Assembly (NCBI RefSeq): GCF_022698165.1
Contig: NZ_JALDAY010000009.1
Location: 124,001 to 188,000 of the forward strand
Source: Streptomyces cylindrosporus
GTDB lineage: Bacteria > Actinomycetota > Actinomycetes > Streptomycetales > Streptomycetaceae
DNA: 64,000 bases
Direction of reading: 5' to 3'
This document shows, one piece after another, positions 51,955 to 60,253 of the stretch. Each line of letters begins with the position of its first letter. Positions within the stretch are counted from its first letter, which is position 1. The notes under the pieces were generated by a model. The model did no database searches and was not told the DNA's origin. It saw only the letters and a list, made by a program, of their open reading frames with translations. Position numbers and translations under genes: made by a program.

Positions 51955-53946
51955 TCACACAGGGCGAACCGTGATACGGATGGCCGCCTCCCCGGCGTTG
52001 TGGATCGACTCCTCGCGGATGACCGAGCCCGGGCCCGGCGCGTGGATCATCAGGCCGTTGCCGGTGTAGATGCCGACGTGGCTGAAGTTGTCGTGGAAGA
52101 AGATCAGGTCTCCGGGGCGGCTCTCCGCGAGCGGAACCACCGTGCCGGCGCTCGCCTGGTCCTGCGTCGAGCGCGGCAGGCTCACCCCGGCGGCCTTCCA
52201 GGCGGCCTGTGTGAGACCGGCGTTGTCGTACGATTCCGGCCCGACCGCACCCCACAGGCACGGCCGCCCGATCTGTGCCCGCGCGAACGCGATGGCCCGG
52301 TCGGCCTTGGTGCCGGTGGACGTCTCGACGGCGGGTACGCCCGTGTCGAGCACGCTCGGCTGCAGCGCCCGCCAGTCCTCGACCGCGGGCACGCCGGTGT
52401 CGAGCACGCTGGGCTGCTGCATCCGCCACGCCTCCTCGGCCGCCCGCCGAGCCTCCTCGGCCGAGCCTTGCCAGCCGAGCTGGACGGGCTGCGCGGCGAG
52501 GGCGCCGGTCTGCCAACCGGTCTGGGAGGGTTGGGTTTCCGTGGCGCCGGTCTGCCAACCGGTCTGGGACGGCTGGGCCTCCACGGCCCCGGTCTGCCAA
52601 CCGGCCTGCGTGGGCTGCGCTTGGGAGACAGCGGCAGCGGCAGCGGCTTGCCAGGAGGCCTGGGCCGGCTGACTCTCCGTGACGGGCGTTTGCCAGGGGG
52701 TCTGGGAGGGCTGGGCCGCCAGGGCACCGGCGGGCTGCCAGCCGGCCTGTGTCGACTGGGCTCCGACGGAGGGGGTTTGCCAGCCGGTCTGTGGCGTCTG
52801 GGCTTCGGCGCCGGGGGCCTGCCACGAGGGCTGAGCCGCCTGGGCTGCGGTGCCGGAAGGCTGCCAAGAGGTCTCAGTCGCCTGGGCTGTGTTGCCGGAG
52901 GTCTGCCAAGAGGCCTGAGCCGACGGGGTTCCGTTGGCAGGGGTCTGCCAGGCGGCCTGGTCCGAGTGGATACCGGCAGCGGGCGTCTGCCAGCTGGGCT
53001 GCGCGGGCTGCGCCGCGACGGTGGGCATCCAGTCGACCTGGGTCTGCGGGGCCTCCAGCGCCGCCGCCGGTTGCGGGACCGTCTGGGTCGGCTGCGGCGC
53101 GATGGCCGCTCGCGGAGCCGCGGTCTGACGGGCCGTGTAGCGGTACAGCAGGTCGCTGGCCGCCGCGATCTTCCGCTGACTCCGCTGCTTGGACTGCCGC
53201 AGAGTGGACTGCTTCGGCTCGGCGGCCGGAATGGTCAGGGCCGATACAGACCCCTGACGCTGCTGTGGTACGGCGGGAAGCACGGCCGTGGGGCTCGCGG
53301 CCGACTCGGGCGTGGAGCCTGCCGTGAGCTCGGCCACCGGACCGGCGGTGAGTCCGGCGACGGGGCCCGCGGTGAGCTCGGCCACGGGACCCGCGGTGAG
53401 CTCGGCAACGGGCTGCCGGGTGCCCCCGGCTGGAAGCTCCAGCGCGGACGCGCGGCCCGCCGCCTCCAACTCCCGCCCGCCACGGGCCCGTTCACCCTCG
53501 CGCTCAGCCGGTCGCCGGGCCGCACGCGCAGGTCGGGCCCCGGCGTCGGGCGTGCGATCGGCCGGCAGGATCGCCGGAATCGTCGGGCCCAGCGAGGCGC
53601 GTGCCGCGCCGAACCACTGCCGGGCGATGTTGTCCAGGTCGGGATCCGAGGACCGTGACCGTCCCTCGCCTCCGCTTCCGCCCGCCGCGGCACCGCGTCC
53701 CCGCGCACCAGTCGACTGCGTACGCGTGAGGTTGAACTGGCCGGTGTCGCTCTCGGCCCGGTCGTAGAGGCTGCTCACCCGCTGGCTGACGTCCTCGCGG
53801 CTCGGCCGCTCGACTTCCGCCGCAGGCGCTGCGTCGGCGGTCTGCGAGAGCACGGCCACCGAGGTGAGTGCCGCCGTCGCGAGGGCGGAATTGCGCATGC
53901 CGGGGAGGCCGAAGCCTCCCGCGCGCGGACTTCGATCCGGCGCCAT
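51955..53946 (-). CDS. NlpC/P60 (C40) family protein with Trp-Gln repeats, probably inactive catalytic site
   Basis: 663 residues. A signal peptide follows a short basic N-terminus (MRNSALATAALTSVAVLSQTADAAPA at 17-42). Residues about 180-215 repeat PVAELTAG four times. Residues about 290-490 hold about 13 units of roughly 14 residues with a Trp-Gln core (SWQTPAAG, AWQTPANG, GWQTGATE and so on). Two copies of QPSVLDTGVPAVE precede the NlpC/P60 domain (about 535-663). That domain reads ESYDNAGLTQAAW where active enzymes have a YDCSGL-like site: Asn575 replaces the nucleophilic Cys and Ala the Ser. The His motif FSHVGIYTGNGLMIHAP is kept. AAGGAG precedes ATG 53946. The gene has a c-di-AMP riboswitch. 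Likely a cell-wall binding or regulatory pseudo-hydrolase. Confidence 0.85.
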   Translation of the reverse strand: MAPDRSPRAGGFGLPGMRNSALATAALTSVAVLSQTADAAPAAEVERPSREDVSQRVSSLYDRAESDTGQFNLTRTQSTGARGRGAAAGGSGGEGRSRSSDPDLDNIARQWFGAARASLGPTIPAILPADRTPDAGARPARAARRPAEREGERARGGRELEAAGRASALELPAGGTRQPVAELTAGPVAELTAGPVAGLTAGPVAELTAGSTPESAASPTAVLPAVPQQRQGSVSALTIPAAEPKQSTLRQSKQRSQRKIAAASDLLYRYTARQTAAPRAAIAPQPTQTVPQPAAALEAPQTQVDWMPTVAAQPAQPSWQTPAAGIHSDQAAWQTPANGTPSAQASWQTSGNTAQATETSWQPSGTAAQAAQPSWQAPGAEAQTPQTGWQTPSVGAQSTQAGWQPAGALAAQPSQTPWQTPVTESQPAQASWQAAAAAAVSQAQPTQAGWQTGAVEAQPSQTGWQTGATETQPSQTGWQTGALAAQPVQLGWQGSAEEARRAAEEAWRMQQPSVLDTGVPAVEDWRALQPSVLDTGVPAVETSTGTKADRAIAFARAQIGRPCLWGAVGPESYDNAGLTQAAWKAAGVSLPRSTQDQASAGTVVPLAESRPGDLIFFHDNFSHVGIYTGNGLMIHAPGPGSVIREESIHNAGEAAIRITVRPV

Positions 53947-53969
53947 GGGAGCCGTACTCCTTCCGTACT

Positions 53970-54120
53970 CCGCCTACCGAGTTAGCTGTCGGGTTCGGGC
54001 GGTCGATCCGGAAGGCTAGCCCTACGGCCCTTGCCCCGGAGGGCAGTTGGGCCGATTCACCCCATCGTTCGGTTGGGTCCCCGGCTCCGGCTGCCGTACG
54101 GCGCACCGGACTCGGCGGAG
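53970..54120 (-). ncRNA. ydaO/yuaA c-di-AMP riboswitch
   Basis: Reading the minus strand toward the NlpC/P60 gene: CCGAGTCCGG, then GCCGGAGCCGGGGACCCAA, GGGGTGAATCGG, AGGGCTAGCCTTCC, CCCGAACCCGACAGCTAACT and CGGTAGGCG. These are the conserved blocks of the ydaO class in the usual order and spacing. It ends 24 nt before the start codon. In Streptomyces such switches control cell-wall hydrolase genes; c-di-AMP normally turns them off. Confidence 0.88.
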
Positions 54121-54342
54121 GCCGCGCGCCCCGACGGGGTTCGTCGGAGGAAGTCGAACGGCCTGGGCGTCAACTTAGCCAACTTGTGCGCCCCGTGTGA
54201 AGGTTGAGGTGTGAAATGTCCGATACGCTTTTGTGACATTCATCGTGACGCGGTGTCGGAACCGTGTGCCGTGCACACAACGGCGTCGCACGGCCACCGA
54301 CGGTGGTCGCGAGAGGCGGCAGGCCGCGTCCCGGGACCGACC
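54121..54342. promoter_or_regulatory. Region between riboswitch and DUF5997 stop
   Basis: 222 bp expected to hold the NlpC/P60 promoter (reading minus) and the end of the DUF5997 transcript. It is relatively AT-rich at 54177-54245. No unambiguous -35/-10 pair was identified. Confidence 0.35.
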
Positions 54343-54744
54343 TCAGTGGCGCTCGTCGTCGTCGGCCGCCCGCTCGGCGTTCCGCTTCTTGATCCGCGCC
54401 GCCTCCTTGCGGACCTCCGCCTGCGTCGCGCGCTCCTTCTGCAGCCACTCGGGCTGCTCCTGCTTGAGAGCCTCGATCTGCTCGGTGGTCAGCGGCTCGG
54501 TGACGCCGCCGCGGGCGAGACCGGCGATGGAGACACCCAGCTTCGCCGCGACGACCGGACGCGGGTGCGGGCCCTTGGCGCGCAGCTCGCGCAGCCACTC
54601 GGGCGGGTTCGCCTGCAACTCGTCGAGCCGGGCGCGCGAGACGGCACCCGCACGGAACTCTTCGGGGGTGGCCTCGAGGTACACACCCAGCTTCTTGGCC
54701 GCGGTCGCGGGCTTCATCGTCTGGGCGGTCTGGTGCGACTTCAT
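54343..54744 (-). CDS. DUF5997 family protein
   Basis: 133 residues, highly charged. Conserved-looking start MKPATAAKKLGVYLEATPEEFRAGAVSRARLDELQANPPEWLRELRAKGPHPRPVVAAKLGVSIAGLARGG, a helix-rich basic fold that might bind DNA (two LGV(Y/S)I..L segments resembling HTH turns), and a Lys/Arg/Glu coiled tail. ATG 54744. Divergent from a HTH-less LysR-like protein 58 bp away; the two often travel together in Streptomyces, so they may interact. Function unknown. Confidence 0.75.
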   Translation of the reverse strand: MKSHQTAQTMKPATAAKKLGVYLEATPEEFRAGAVSRARLDELQANPPEWLRELRAKGPHPRPVVAAKLGVSIAGLARGGVTEPLTTEQIEALKQEQPEWLQKERATQAEVRKEAARIKKRNAERAADDDERH

Positions 54745-54802
54745 GGGGTCCAGGGTATCGATCGTGTGGGGGACCGCCGACCACGGACGGTAACCTGGCG
54801 GG

Positions 54803-55567
54803 GTGACAGGCTCGGAAGCATCCCCGACGTTCCGGCTTGCGTACGTTCCGGGGACGACTCCCGCCAAGTGGGTGCGGATCTGGAACGAGCGCCTGCCCGA
54901 CATCCCGCTGACGCTCGTCGCCGTGACGGCGTCGCAGGCGCCGGACGTGCTGCGCGGTGGGGAGGCGGACGCGGGTCTGGTGCGGCTCCCTGTCGACCGT
55001 ACGTTCTTCAGCGCGATCCCCCTCTACACGGAGACGACGGTGGTCGTGGTCCCCAAGGACCACGTGATCACGGCGGCGGAGGAGGTCACGGTCGCCGACC
55101 TCGCCGACGAGGTGCTCTTCCACCCCCTGGACGACGTCTTCGACTGGGACGCCCCGCCCGGCGAGCCCGCGTTCGAGCGTCCGGCGACCACGGAGGACGC
55201 GATCGAGCTGGTGGCGGCCGGTGTGGGCCTCCTCGTCGTCCCCCAGTCCCTGGCCCGCCTGCACCACCGCAGGGACCTCACCTACCGCCCGGTCGTGGAC
55301 GCCCCTCAGTCCGCCGTCGCCCTTTCGTGGCCCGAAGAGGCGACCACGGAGATGGTCGAGGACTTCATCGGCATCGTCCGCGGCCGCACCGTGAACAGCT
55401 CCCGCGGCCGGAAGCCGGAACAGGCCCAGCCGAAGGAAAAGCCGACGGACAAGGCCGCGCCCCGCCGCAAGCCGACGCCCGGGAAGGCTCCGGCCCGAGG
55501 CGGCGGCCGGGGCGCAGCGAACGCCCCGAAGAGCCCCAAGCGAGGAAAACCGCGCCGCCGCTCCTAG
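54803..55567 (+). CDS. LysR-type substrate-binding domain protein without HTH
   Basis: 254 residues from GTG 54803. Residues 8-200 are a LysR effector (periplasmic-binding-like) domain: FRLAYVPGTTPAKWVRIWNERLPDIPLTLVAV, GGEADAGLVRLP, VVVVPKDHVI, VAAGVGLLVVPQSLARL. There is no N-terminal DNA-binding domain and no room for one upstream. The last 55 residues are a Lys/Arg/Pro-rich tail (PKSPKRGKPRRRS) that could bind nucleic acid or a partner. It may be a ligand sensor working with the divergent DUF5997 protein. Confidence 0.85.
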   Translation: MTGSEASPTFRLAYVPGTTPAKWVRIWNERLPDIPLTLVAVTASQAPDVLRGGEADAGLVRLPVDRTFFSAIPLYTETTVVVVPKDHVITAAEEVTVADLADEVLFHPLDDVFDWDAPPGEPAFERPATTEDAIELVAAGVGLLVVPQSLARLHHRRDLTYRPVVDAPQSAVALSWPEEATTEMVEDFIGIVRGRTVNSSRGRKPEQAQPKEKPTDKAAPRRKPTPGKAPARGGGRGAANAPKSPKRGKPRRRS

Positions 55568-55938
55568 CGAGGCGACAACGAGCAGGCCGCAGGCCGACTA
55601 ACCGACGCGGACCGACCATCCTGACCAGGCAAGTTCCCGGGCCAAGGGACGATCCCGACCCCAACCCTCGTCCCAGCCGACCCCCTCGCCCCTGACCGAT
55701 CCCTCCCACCCTCCACCGCCGCCCCGACCCCCACCGGCCTCCCCTGGCCCTGAGCGGTGTCCTTGGCCTGGACCGATGTCCTTGGCTTGGCATGGTGCCC
55801 TGGCCTCGGCCGATCCCCCTCGGCCCCGCCCGGCACTCCTGACCTCCTCAGGCGTCCCTGGCTTCCACAAGCGCCCCTGCCCCTGACGCCCCTCCTCGTC
55901 CCCGACGGACGATCCCGCCCCACCCACCTCGCAACCGC
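55568..55938. other. C-rich intergenic region with no gene
   Basis: 371 bp, strongly biased to C on the plus strand from about 55640 (runs such as CCCTGACCGATCCCTCCC) with short repeated blocks (TGTCCTTGGC twice near 55757 and 55783). No frame has start signal or protein-like composition. It lies between convergent genes and may be a decayed region. Confidence 0.5.
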
Positions 55939-56268
55939 TCACTTCGCCGGCAGCCCGCTCGCGAACGCGTACCCCTCCTCGATCCACTCGCCGAGTGGCT
56001 CGTCCTCGGTCACGGCCGAGCCCGCGACGACCACCCAGCCCTTCATGGGGCGACCCGTCATGTCGAACAGCCGCGCCCCGGGCCGGGCCAGCGCCGCGTC
56101 CGTCGCGTCCGGGCCGACCCGGACCATCAGGTCGTCGCCGGTCACGCCGACGGCCATGTTGCCGCGCAGCAGGAAGGCGATCCCGCCGAACATCCGCTTC
56201 TCGGCGACGTCCGGATCAGCGCCCAGCCGCTGCCGGATCCGCTCCGCGAGTCCTTCGTCGTACGCCAT
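55939..56268 (-). CDS. TfoX N-terminal domain protein
   Basis: 109 residues, the size of a lone TfoX-N domain. Key motifs: MAYDEGLAERIRQRLG, EKRMFGGIAFLLRGNMAVGV, LMVRVGP and a C-terminal PMKGWVVV. ATG 56268 opens the conserved MAYDE start; TGAGGTCC-like GAGGTCCTC precedes it. TfoX regulates competence in gamma-proteobacteria but isolated domains like this are of unknown function. Short 8-bp repeats lie just upstream. Confidence 0.88.
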   Translation of the reverse strand: MAYDEGLAERIRQRLGADPDVAEKRMFGGIAFLLRGNMAVGVTGDDLMVRVGPDATDAALARPGARLFDMTGRPMKGWVVVAGSAVTEDEPLGEWIEEGYAFASGLPAK

Positions 56269-56282
56269 GAGGACCTCGATCC

Positions 56283-56344
56283 GTGAGTCCGTGAGTCCGT
56301 GAGTTCCTTGAAGTCCGTAAGCTCCGTGAGTTCCCGTGAGTGAG
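56283..56344. repeat. Short degenerate GTGAGTCC tandem repeats
   Basis: GTGAGTCC at 56283-56290 and 56291-56298, then GTGAGTTCC, TTGAAGTCC, GTAAGCTCC, GTGAGTTCC, CGTGAGTGAG: 8- to 9-bp units over about 62 bp. They sit 15 bp upstream of the TfoX start and would be in its leader. Confidence 0.7.
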
Positions 56345-56565
56345 CCCGCGTTCCAGGCTGCGCAGATTCGCGGGCGTGAGGGGGCCGCACCCCCCAGCAT
56401 CCCGCCGTCCGACCACCGGCGCGCGCCGCCGAGTCGGTGACGGGTTCCTTACGGCGGTGGGTCGAGGCGGGACAAACCGGCGCCCGGGAGAGACCCTGCC
56501 GGTGAGCCTCGGCTCGGACCCGGCCGGGGAGCCGCCCCGCGGTCCCGCACGAAGGAGCGCCGCCC

Positions 56566-57297
56566 ATGACCACGAGCCCCGCCCTCGACGACACCTACCG
56601 CTTCGACGACCTCACGGCCCTGTTCATCAACTGCACTCTCAAGCCGTCACCTCAGGTCAGCCACACTCAGGGGCTCATCGACAAGAGCGCGGCGATCATG
56701 ATGTCGCGCGGCGTCACCACGTCCGAGATCCGGGCCGTCGACCACGACCTCGCGCCCGGCGTGTACCCGGACATGACCGAGCACGGCTTCGCGGCGGACG
56801 AGTGGCCCGCGCTGTACGAGCAGGTGATGGCCGCGGACATCCTGGTGCTGGCCGGGCCGATCTGGCTGGGGGACAACAGCTCCGTGACGAAGAGGGTCGT
56901 CGAGCGGCTCTACAGCTGCTCGGGCCTGCTCAACCCCCAGGGCCAGTACGCCTATTACGGCCGTGTCGGCGGCTGTCTGATCACCGGCAACGAGGACGGC
57001 GTGAAGCACTGCGCCATGAACGTCCTCTACAGCCTCCAGCACCTCGGCTACACCATCCCGCCGCAGGCCGACGCCGGCTGGATCGGCCCCGCAGGGCCCG
57101 GCCCCTCCTACCTCGACCCCGGCTCGGGCGGCCCGGAGAACGACTTCACCAACCGCAACACCACGTTCATGACCTGGAACCTGATGCATCTCGCGGCCAT
57201 GCTCAAGCGGGCCAAGGGCATCCCCGCCCACGGCAACCAGCGCTCGGAGTGGGACGCCGGCTGCCGCTTCGACGCCCCCAACCCCGACTACCGCTGA
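56566..57297 (+). CDS. Flavodoxin-like NAD(P)H-dependent oxidoreductase
   Basis: 243 residues. The flavodoxin-like fold starts ALFINCTLKPSPQVSHTQGLID (phosphate site), then ADILVLAGPIWLGDNSSVTKRVVERLYS and RVGGCLITGNEDGVKHCAMNVLYSLQHLGY, the pattern of NADPH-dependent FMN reductases. It should bind FMN and transfer electrons to quinones or other acceptors. AAGGAG lies 9 nt before ATG 56566. The preceding 297 bp holds only the TfoX leader and repeats. Confidence 0.88.
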   Translation: MTTSPALDDTYRFDDLTALFINCTLKPSPQVSHTQGLIDKSAAIMMSRGVTTSEIRAVDHDLAPGVYPDMTEHGFAADEWPALYEQVMAADILVLAGPIWLGDNSSVTKRVVERLYSCSGLLNPQGQYAYYGRVGGCLITGNEDGVKHCAMNVLYSLQHLGYTIPPQADAGWIGPAGPGPSYLDPGSGGPENDFTNRNTTFMTWNLMHLAAMLKRAKGIPAHGNQRSEWDAGCRFDAPNPDYR

Positions 57298-57301
57298 CGG
57301 C

Positions 57302-57346
57302 CGGCTCGGCCGGCTCGGGCGGCTCAGGCGGCTCAGGCGGCTCAGG
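57302..57346. repeat. 9-bp tandem repeat, five units, overlapping the GH127 stop
   Basis: CGGCTCGGC, CGGCTCGGG and three times CGGCTCAGG run from 57302 to 57346. The TCA of the last unit (57342-57344) is the minus-strand TGA of the GH127 gene, and the array starts 5 bp after the flavodoxin stop. Confidence 0.85.
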
Positions 57347-60143
57347 ACACGAAGGTCGCCTTCCGTGCCGTAGCCACCACCGTCTCTCCGTCGGCCCGGT
57401 CGAGCAGTCCCGCCGTCACCCACGCCGCCACGGTCGACCGGACGTGCTCGACGAGCGCGCTCTTCCCGTGGAAGGGCGCCGCCGCCCACACCTCGTCGAG
57501 GAGTGAAGTCCCGTCGTCCTTCGCCGGGTTGGCCACCCCCGAGTCGGTGTTCCCGAAGACGATCCGGGGTTCCGCGCGGCGGAAGTACGCGTGCGTCGGA
57601 TCCTCCGTGCCCTCGGCGAACGGGGCCAACTCGGTTCCGTTGAGGGCGAAGTGGAGGGGTTTGCCCGGGACCGGCGTGAGGGACGGGAGCAGGTCACCGG
57701 AGAGGGCGGCGTTGCCGTAGAGACCGAACTCCAGGTACTCCGTGGACGGATCGCGGGCCACCAGGTTCACCGGACCGAGGAAGAGCGTCTGGAGGAAGGG
57801 GTCGTCCAGGGCCTTCTCGACCCGCAGCCGGAAGGGCACGGCGACGCGCACGGTGTCGCCGGCCCGCCACTTCCGGGACACGGAGAAGTAGCCGCCGGGT
57901 GTCGAACTCCCCTGCACCGCCCGTCCGTTGACGGCCACCCGGAATCCCGCGGTCGCCCACGACGGCACCCGCAGCCGCAGCTCGAAGTCCGCGCTGCCGC
58001 CGCCGATCGTCAGCGTGCTGCCCTGCTCCCGCGGATACTCCGTGCTCTGTGTGACCGTGACGCCCTTCTCCACCCAGGTCAGCCGGGACGGGCTGTAGAG
58101 ATTGACGTACAGCGCGCTGCCGTCGGCCGCCTGGAAGTACACCGAGTCCTGGTACTTGGTGGCGCTCTCCATCCCCGTGCCCTCGCAGCAGGTCGTCCCC
58201 TGCTTCGGCGTGTAGTCCCGCACATGCCCCGGCGTCAGCCCGATGAAGTAGGTGACGAGCGGCTTCTCCGCGTCGGCCTTGTCCTGCTTGGAGCCCAACA
58301 CCTGGTTGTAGAGGGCCCGTTCGTAGTAGTCGGCGTACTTCGGATCCTGCTCGTGGAGGAACAGGGTCCGGCTCAGCTTCAGCATGTTGTACGCGCAGCA
58401 GGTCTCGGCCGTCGTCGCGCCGATCGTCCCGGCGATCACGTCCCGCGCCTTCCAGAACTCGCCCGTGCTGGTGCCTCCGATGCCGTACATGCGATGCGGT
58501 ACGACCATGCCCCAGAAGTTCCGCGCGGCGCTCAGGTAGCGCTCCTCGCCCGTCGCGTCGTACAGCCGCACGAGCCCGGTGAAGATCGGGATGTGCTGGT
58601 TGGCATGGAGCCCGTCGAGCGTGTCGGTGCCCGCGGCGCACGCGTCGATCAGCTTGTCGAGGTCGAACAGCCGGGCCAGCGCGAGGTGTTCGGGCTTTCC
58701 GGTGAGCGCGTGCAGATCGCAGATCGCCTCGACGATGCCGCCGAACTCGCCGCTGGAGAAGATCCCCCACATCCGCTGGAGGGTGGCGGCGGGCAGCACG
58801 GACAGCCGCGCGTACATCCAGTCGCACATCCCGGACGCGAGATCGAGCGCCCGTTCGTCGTCGGTGGCGCTGTGGGCGTCCAGCAGCCCCCGGAGGATCT
58901 TGTGCGCGGTGTAGTACGGCGCCCACACCTTCGTGTAGTCGCTCCCGGTCATCGACTCCAGCGCGATGAACTGCGTCTCCGGGTACGCGGCCAGGAACCC
59001 GGGGTGACTGGGCCCGCCCCAGGTGCGGCGCAGGGTGCCGTCCAGCCCTCGCCCGGAGGCGTCCGCGAAGCGCGACCCCGAGGTCTCGTCGAAGGCGTAC
59101 GACACCAGGTCGCCCCGCCCGGCCGAGCTGTCGGCGGCGCGGCTGTCCTGCAACTCCGTGATCTCGGCGGCGGACAGCGCACGGGAGTGGATGTCGAACT
59201 CGTCGTAGGCGCCGGCGAAGACGGGGTCGGCGGGGTAGTTGGAGCGGCCGAGCCAGTTGTGGGCGGGGGTGCCGAGGGCGGCCGGGGTGAGGGTCATCTC
59301 CGTATTGCGTGCCACGGCCGTCCCGTTGACGTACAGCGTCCCCGTGCCGTCCGCGATCGTCACCGCTAGGTGGCTCCACTGGCCGATGGGCAGCGCGGCG
59401 GTGCCGTTGACGCCCTGCTCGCCGCCCGCGCCACCGGTCGTGATCGCGAAGCGCGGGACCCCGCTGCCGTTGCGGGCGGCGAGGTACATGTACCGCGTGG
59501 TGTCGTCGCCGAAGTCGAAGACGCGGGCCCAGTTGTCGGCGTGCGTCGGCCTGACCCAGGCGGAGACGGTGATCGCGGTCGCGCCACCGAGCACGCTGCT
59601 CGGCAGGTCGACGTACTGATAGGACCCGCGCTCGTTGAAGGCGGCGGTCCCGAACCGCCCCTCCACGGCCAGGACTTCGGGCTCCCGGCGCAGCGCGGCC
59701 CGCACCTCGCTCAGCGCTCCGACCATGGTGCCGATCTTCTCGGCGAAGACCTGCTCGCCCGTGCCGGCGTAGGCCTGCGACAGCATGGTCAGAAAGTGCC
59801 CGGTGTAGTGCCCGCGCAGGTTCCCGTTGGCCTCCCCGTCCAGCCCCTCCCAGCCACCGGGCGCGACTGCGTCACCGGTGGGCAGCCCGGCGTTGGCGCG
59901 GAAGACCTGGAGCAGCCGGTTCACGTCGTAGCCGCGGGCATGGTCGAGCATGAGCTCCCGTTTGCCGGCGAACACGCCCGGTTCGAGCGCCACTTGATCG
60001 AGCGCGAACGGAAGCACGCTCCAGGCTGCCGGGGCCGCGGCCGTTGCCGCCGCCCGCCCGGACGCCGCGTACGAGAGCGTAGGCACGGCCGCGGCAACTG
60101 CCGCGGCCTGCAGGAGGATTCGTCTGGAGAGGGGCGGTGCCAT
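57342..60143 (-). CDS. GH127-type beta-L-arabinofuranosidase (DUF1680) with internal LamG domain
   Basis: 933 residues. Start ATG 60143 gives MAPPLSRRILLQAAAVAAAVPTLSYAASG, a Tat-like signal. The catalytic (alpha/alpha)6 barrel begins about residue 50 (GVFAGKRELMLDHARGYDVNRLLQVFRANAGLP, GHYTGHFLTMLSQAYA). It is interrupted at about 160-330 by a LamG/concanavalin-like domain (ITVSAWVRPTHADNWARVFDFGD, QWSHLAVTIADGTGTLYVNGT) and resumes about 390 with AYPETQFIALE. Zinc/catalytic cysteines: TAETCCAYNMLKLSRTLF and GTTCCEGTGMES. C-terminal beta-sandwich follows. It should release L-arabinofuranose or a related sugar from plant polymers outside the cell. Confidence 0.87.
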   Translation of the reverse strand: MAPPLSRRILLQAAAVAAAVPTLSYAASGRAAATAAAPAAWSVLPFALDQVALEPGVFAGKRELMLDHARGYDVNRLLQVFRANAGLPTGDAVAPGGWEGLDGEANGNLRGHYTGHFLTMLSQAYAGTGEQVFAEKIGTMVGALSEVRAALRREPEVLAVEGRFGTAAFNERGSYQYVDLPSSVLGGATAITVSAWVRPTHADNWARVFDFGDDTTRYMYLAARNGSGVPRFAITTGGAGGEQGVNGTAALPIGQWSHLAVTIADGTGTLYVNGTAVARNTEMTLTPAALGTPAHNWLGRSNYPADPVFAGAYDEFDIHSRALSAAEITELQDSRAADSSAGRGDLVSYAFDETSGSRFADASGRGLDGTLRRTWGGPSHPGFLAAYPETQFIALESMTGSDYTKVWAPYYTAHKILRGLLDAHSATDDERALDLASGMCDWMYARLSVLPAATLQRMWGIFSSGEFGGIVEAICDLHALTGKPEHLALARLFDLDKLIDACAAGTDTLDGLHANQHIPIFTGLVRLYDATGEERYLSAARNFWGMVVPHRMYGIGGTSTGEFWKARDVIAGTIGATTAETCCAYNMLKLSRTLFLHEQDPKYADYYERALYNQVLGSKQDKADAEKPLVTYFIGLTPGHVRDYTPKQGTTCCEGTGMESATKYQDSVYFQAADGSALYVNLYSPSRLTWVEKGVTVTQSTEYPREQGSTLTIGGGSADFELRLRVPSWATAGFRVAVNGRAVQGSSTPGGYFSVSRKWRAGDTVRVAVPFRLRVEKALDDPFLQTLFLGPVNLVARDPSTEYLEFGLYGNAALSGDLLPSLTPVPGKPLHFALNGTELAPFAEGTEDPTHAYFRRAEPRIVFGNTDSGVANPAKDDGTSLLDEVWAAAPFHGKSALVEHVRSTVAAWVTAGLLDRADGETVVATARKATFVS

Positions 60144-60253
60144 GTGTGCTCCTCCATCGTTGTTCGGTATCACGAACGCCATTCGAATAGCCGACCAGAC
60201 GATAGGGAGGAGGCGGGGGAGCGTCAACGGGGCCGGAGTGCCTTGCCCGGCTA

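Noticed and set aside
54211-54802. Plus-strand coding region before the LysR-like gene that could supply an HTH
   Set aside because: The frame is antisense to DUF5997 and contains no HTH pattern; GTG 54803 begins at the effector domain.
55568-55938. Small minus-strand gene in the C-rich gap
   Set aside because: Frames are Arg/Gly low-complexity with no ribosome site or known motif.
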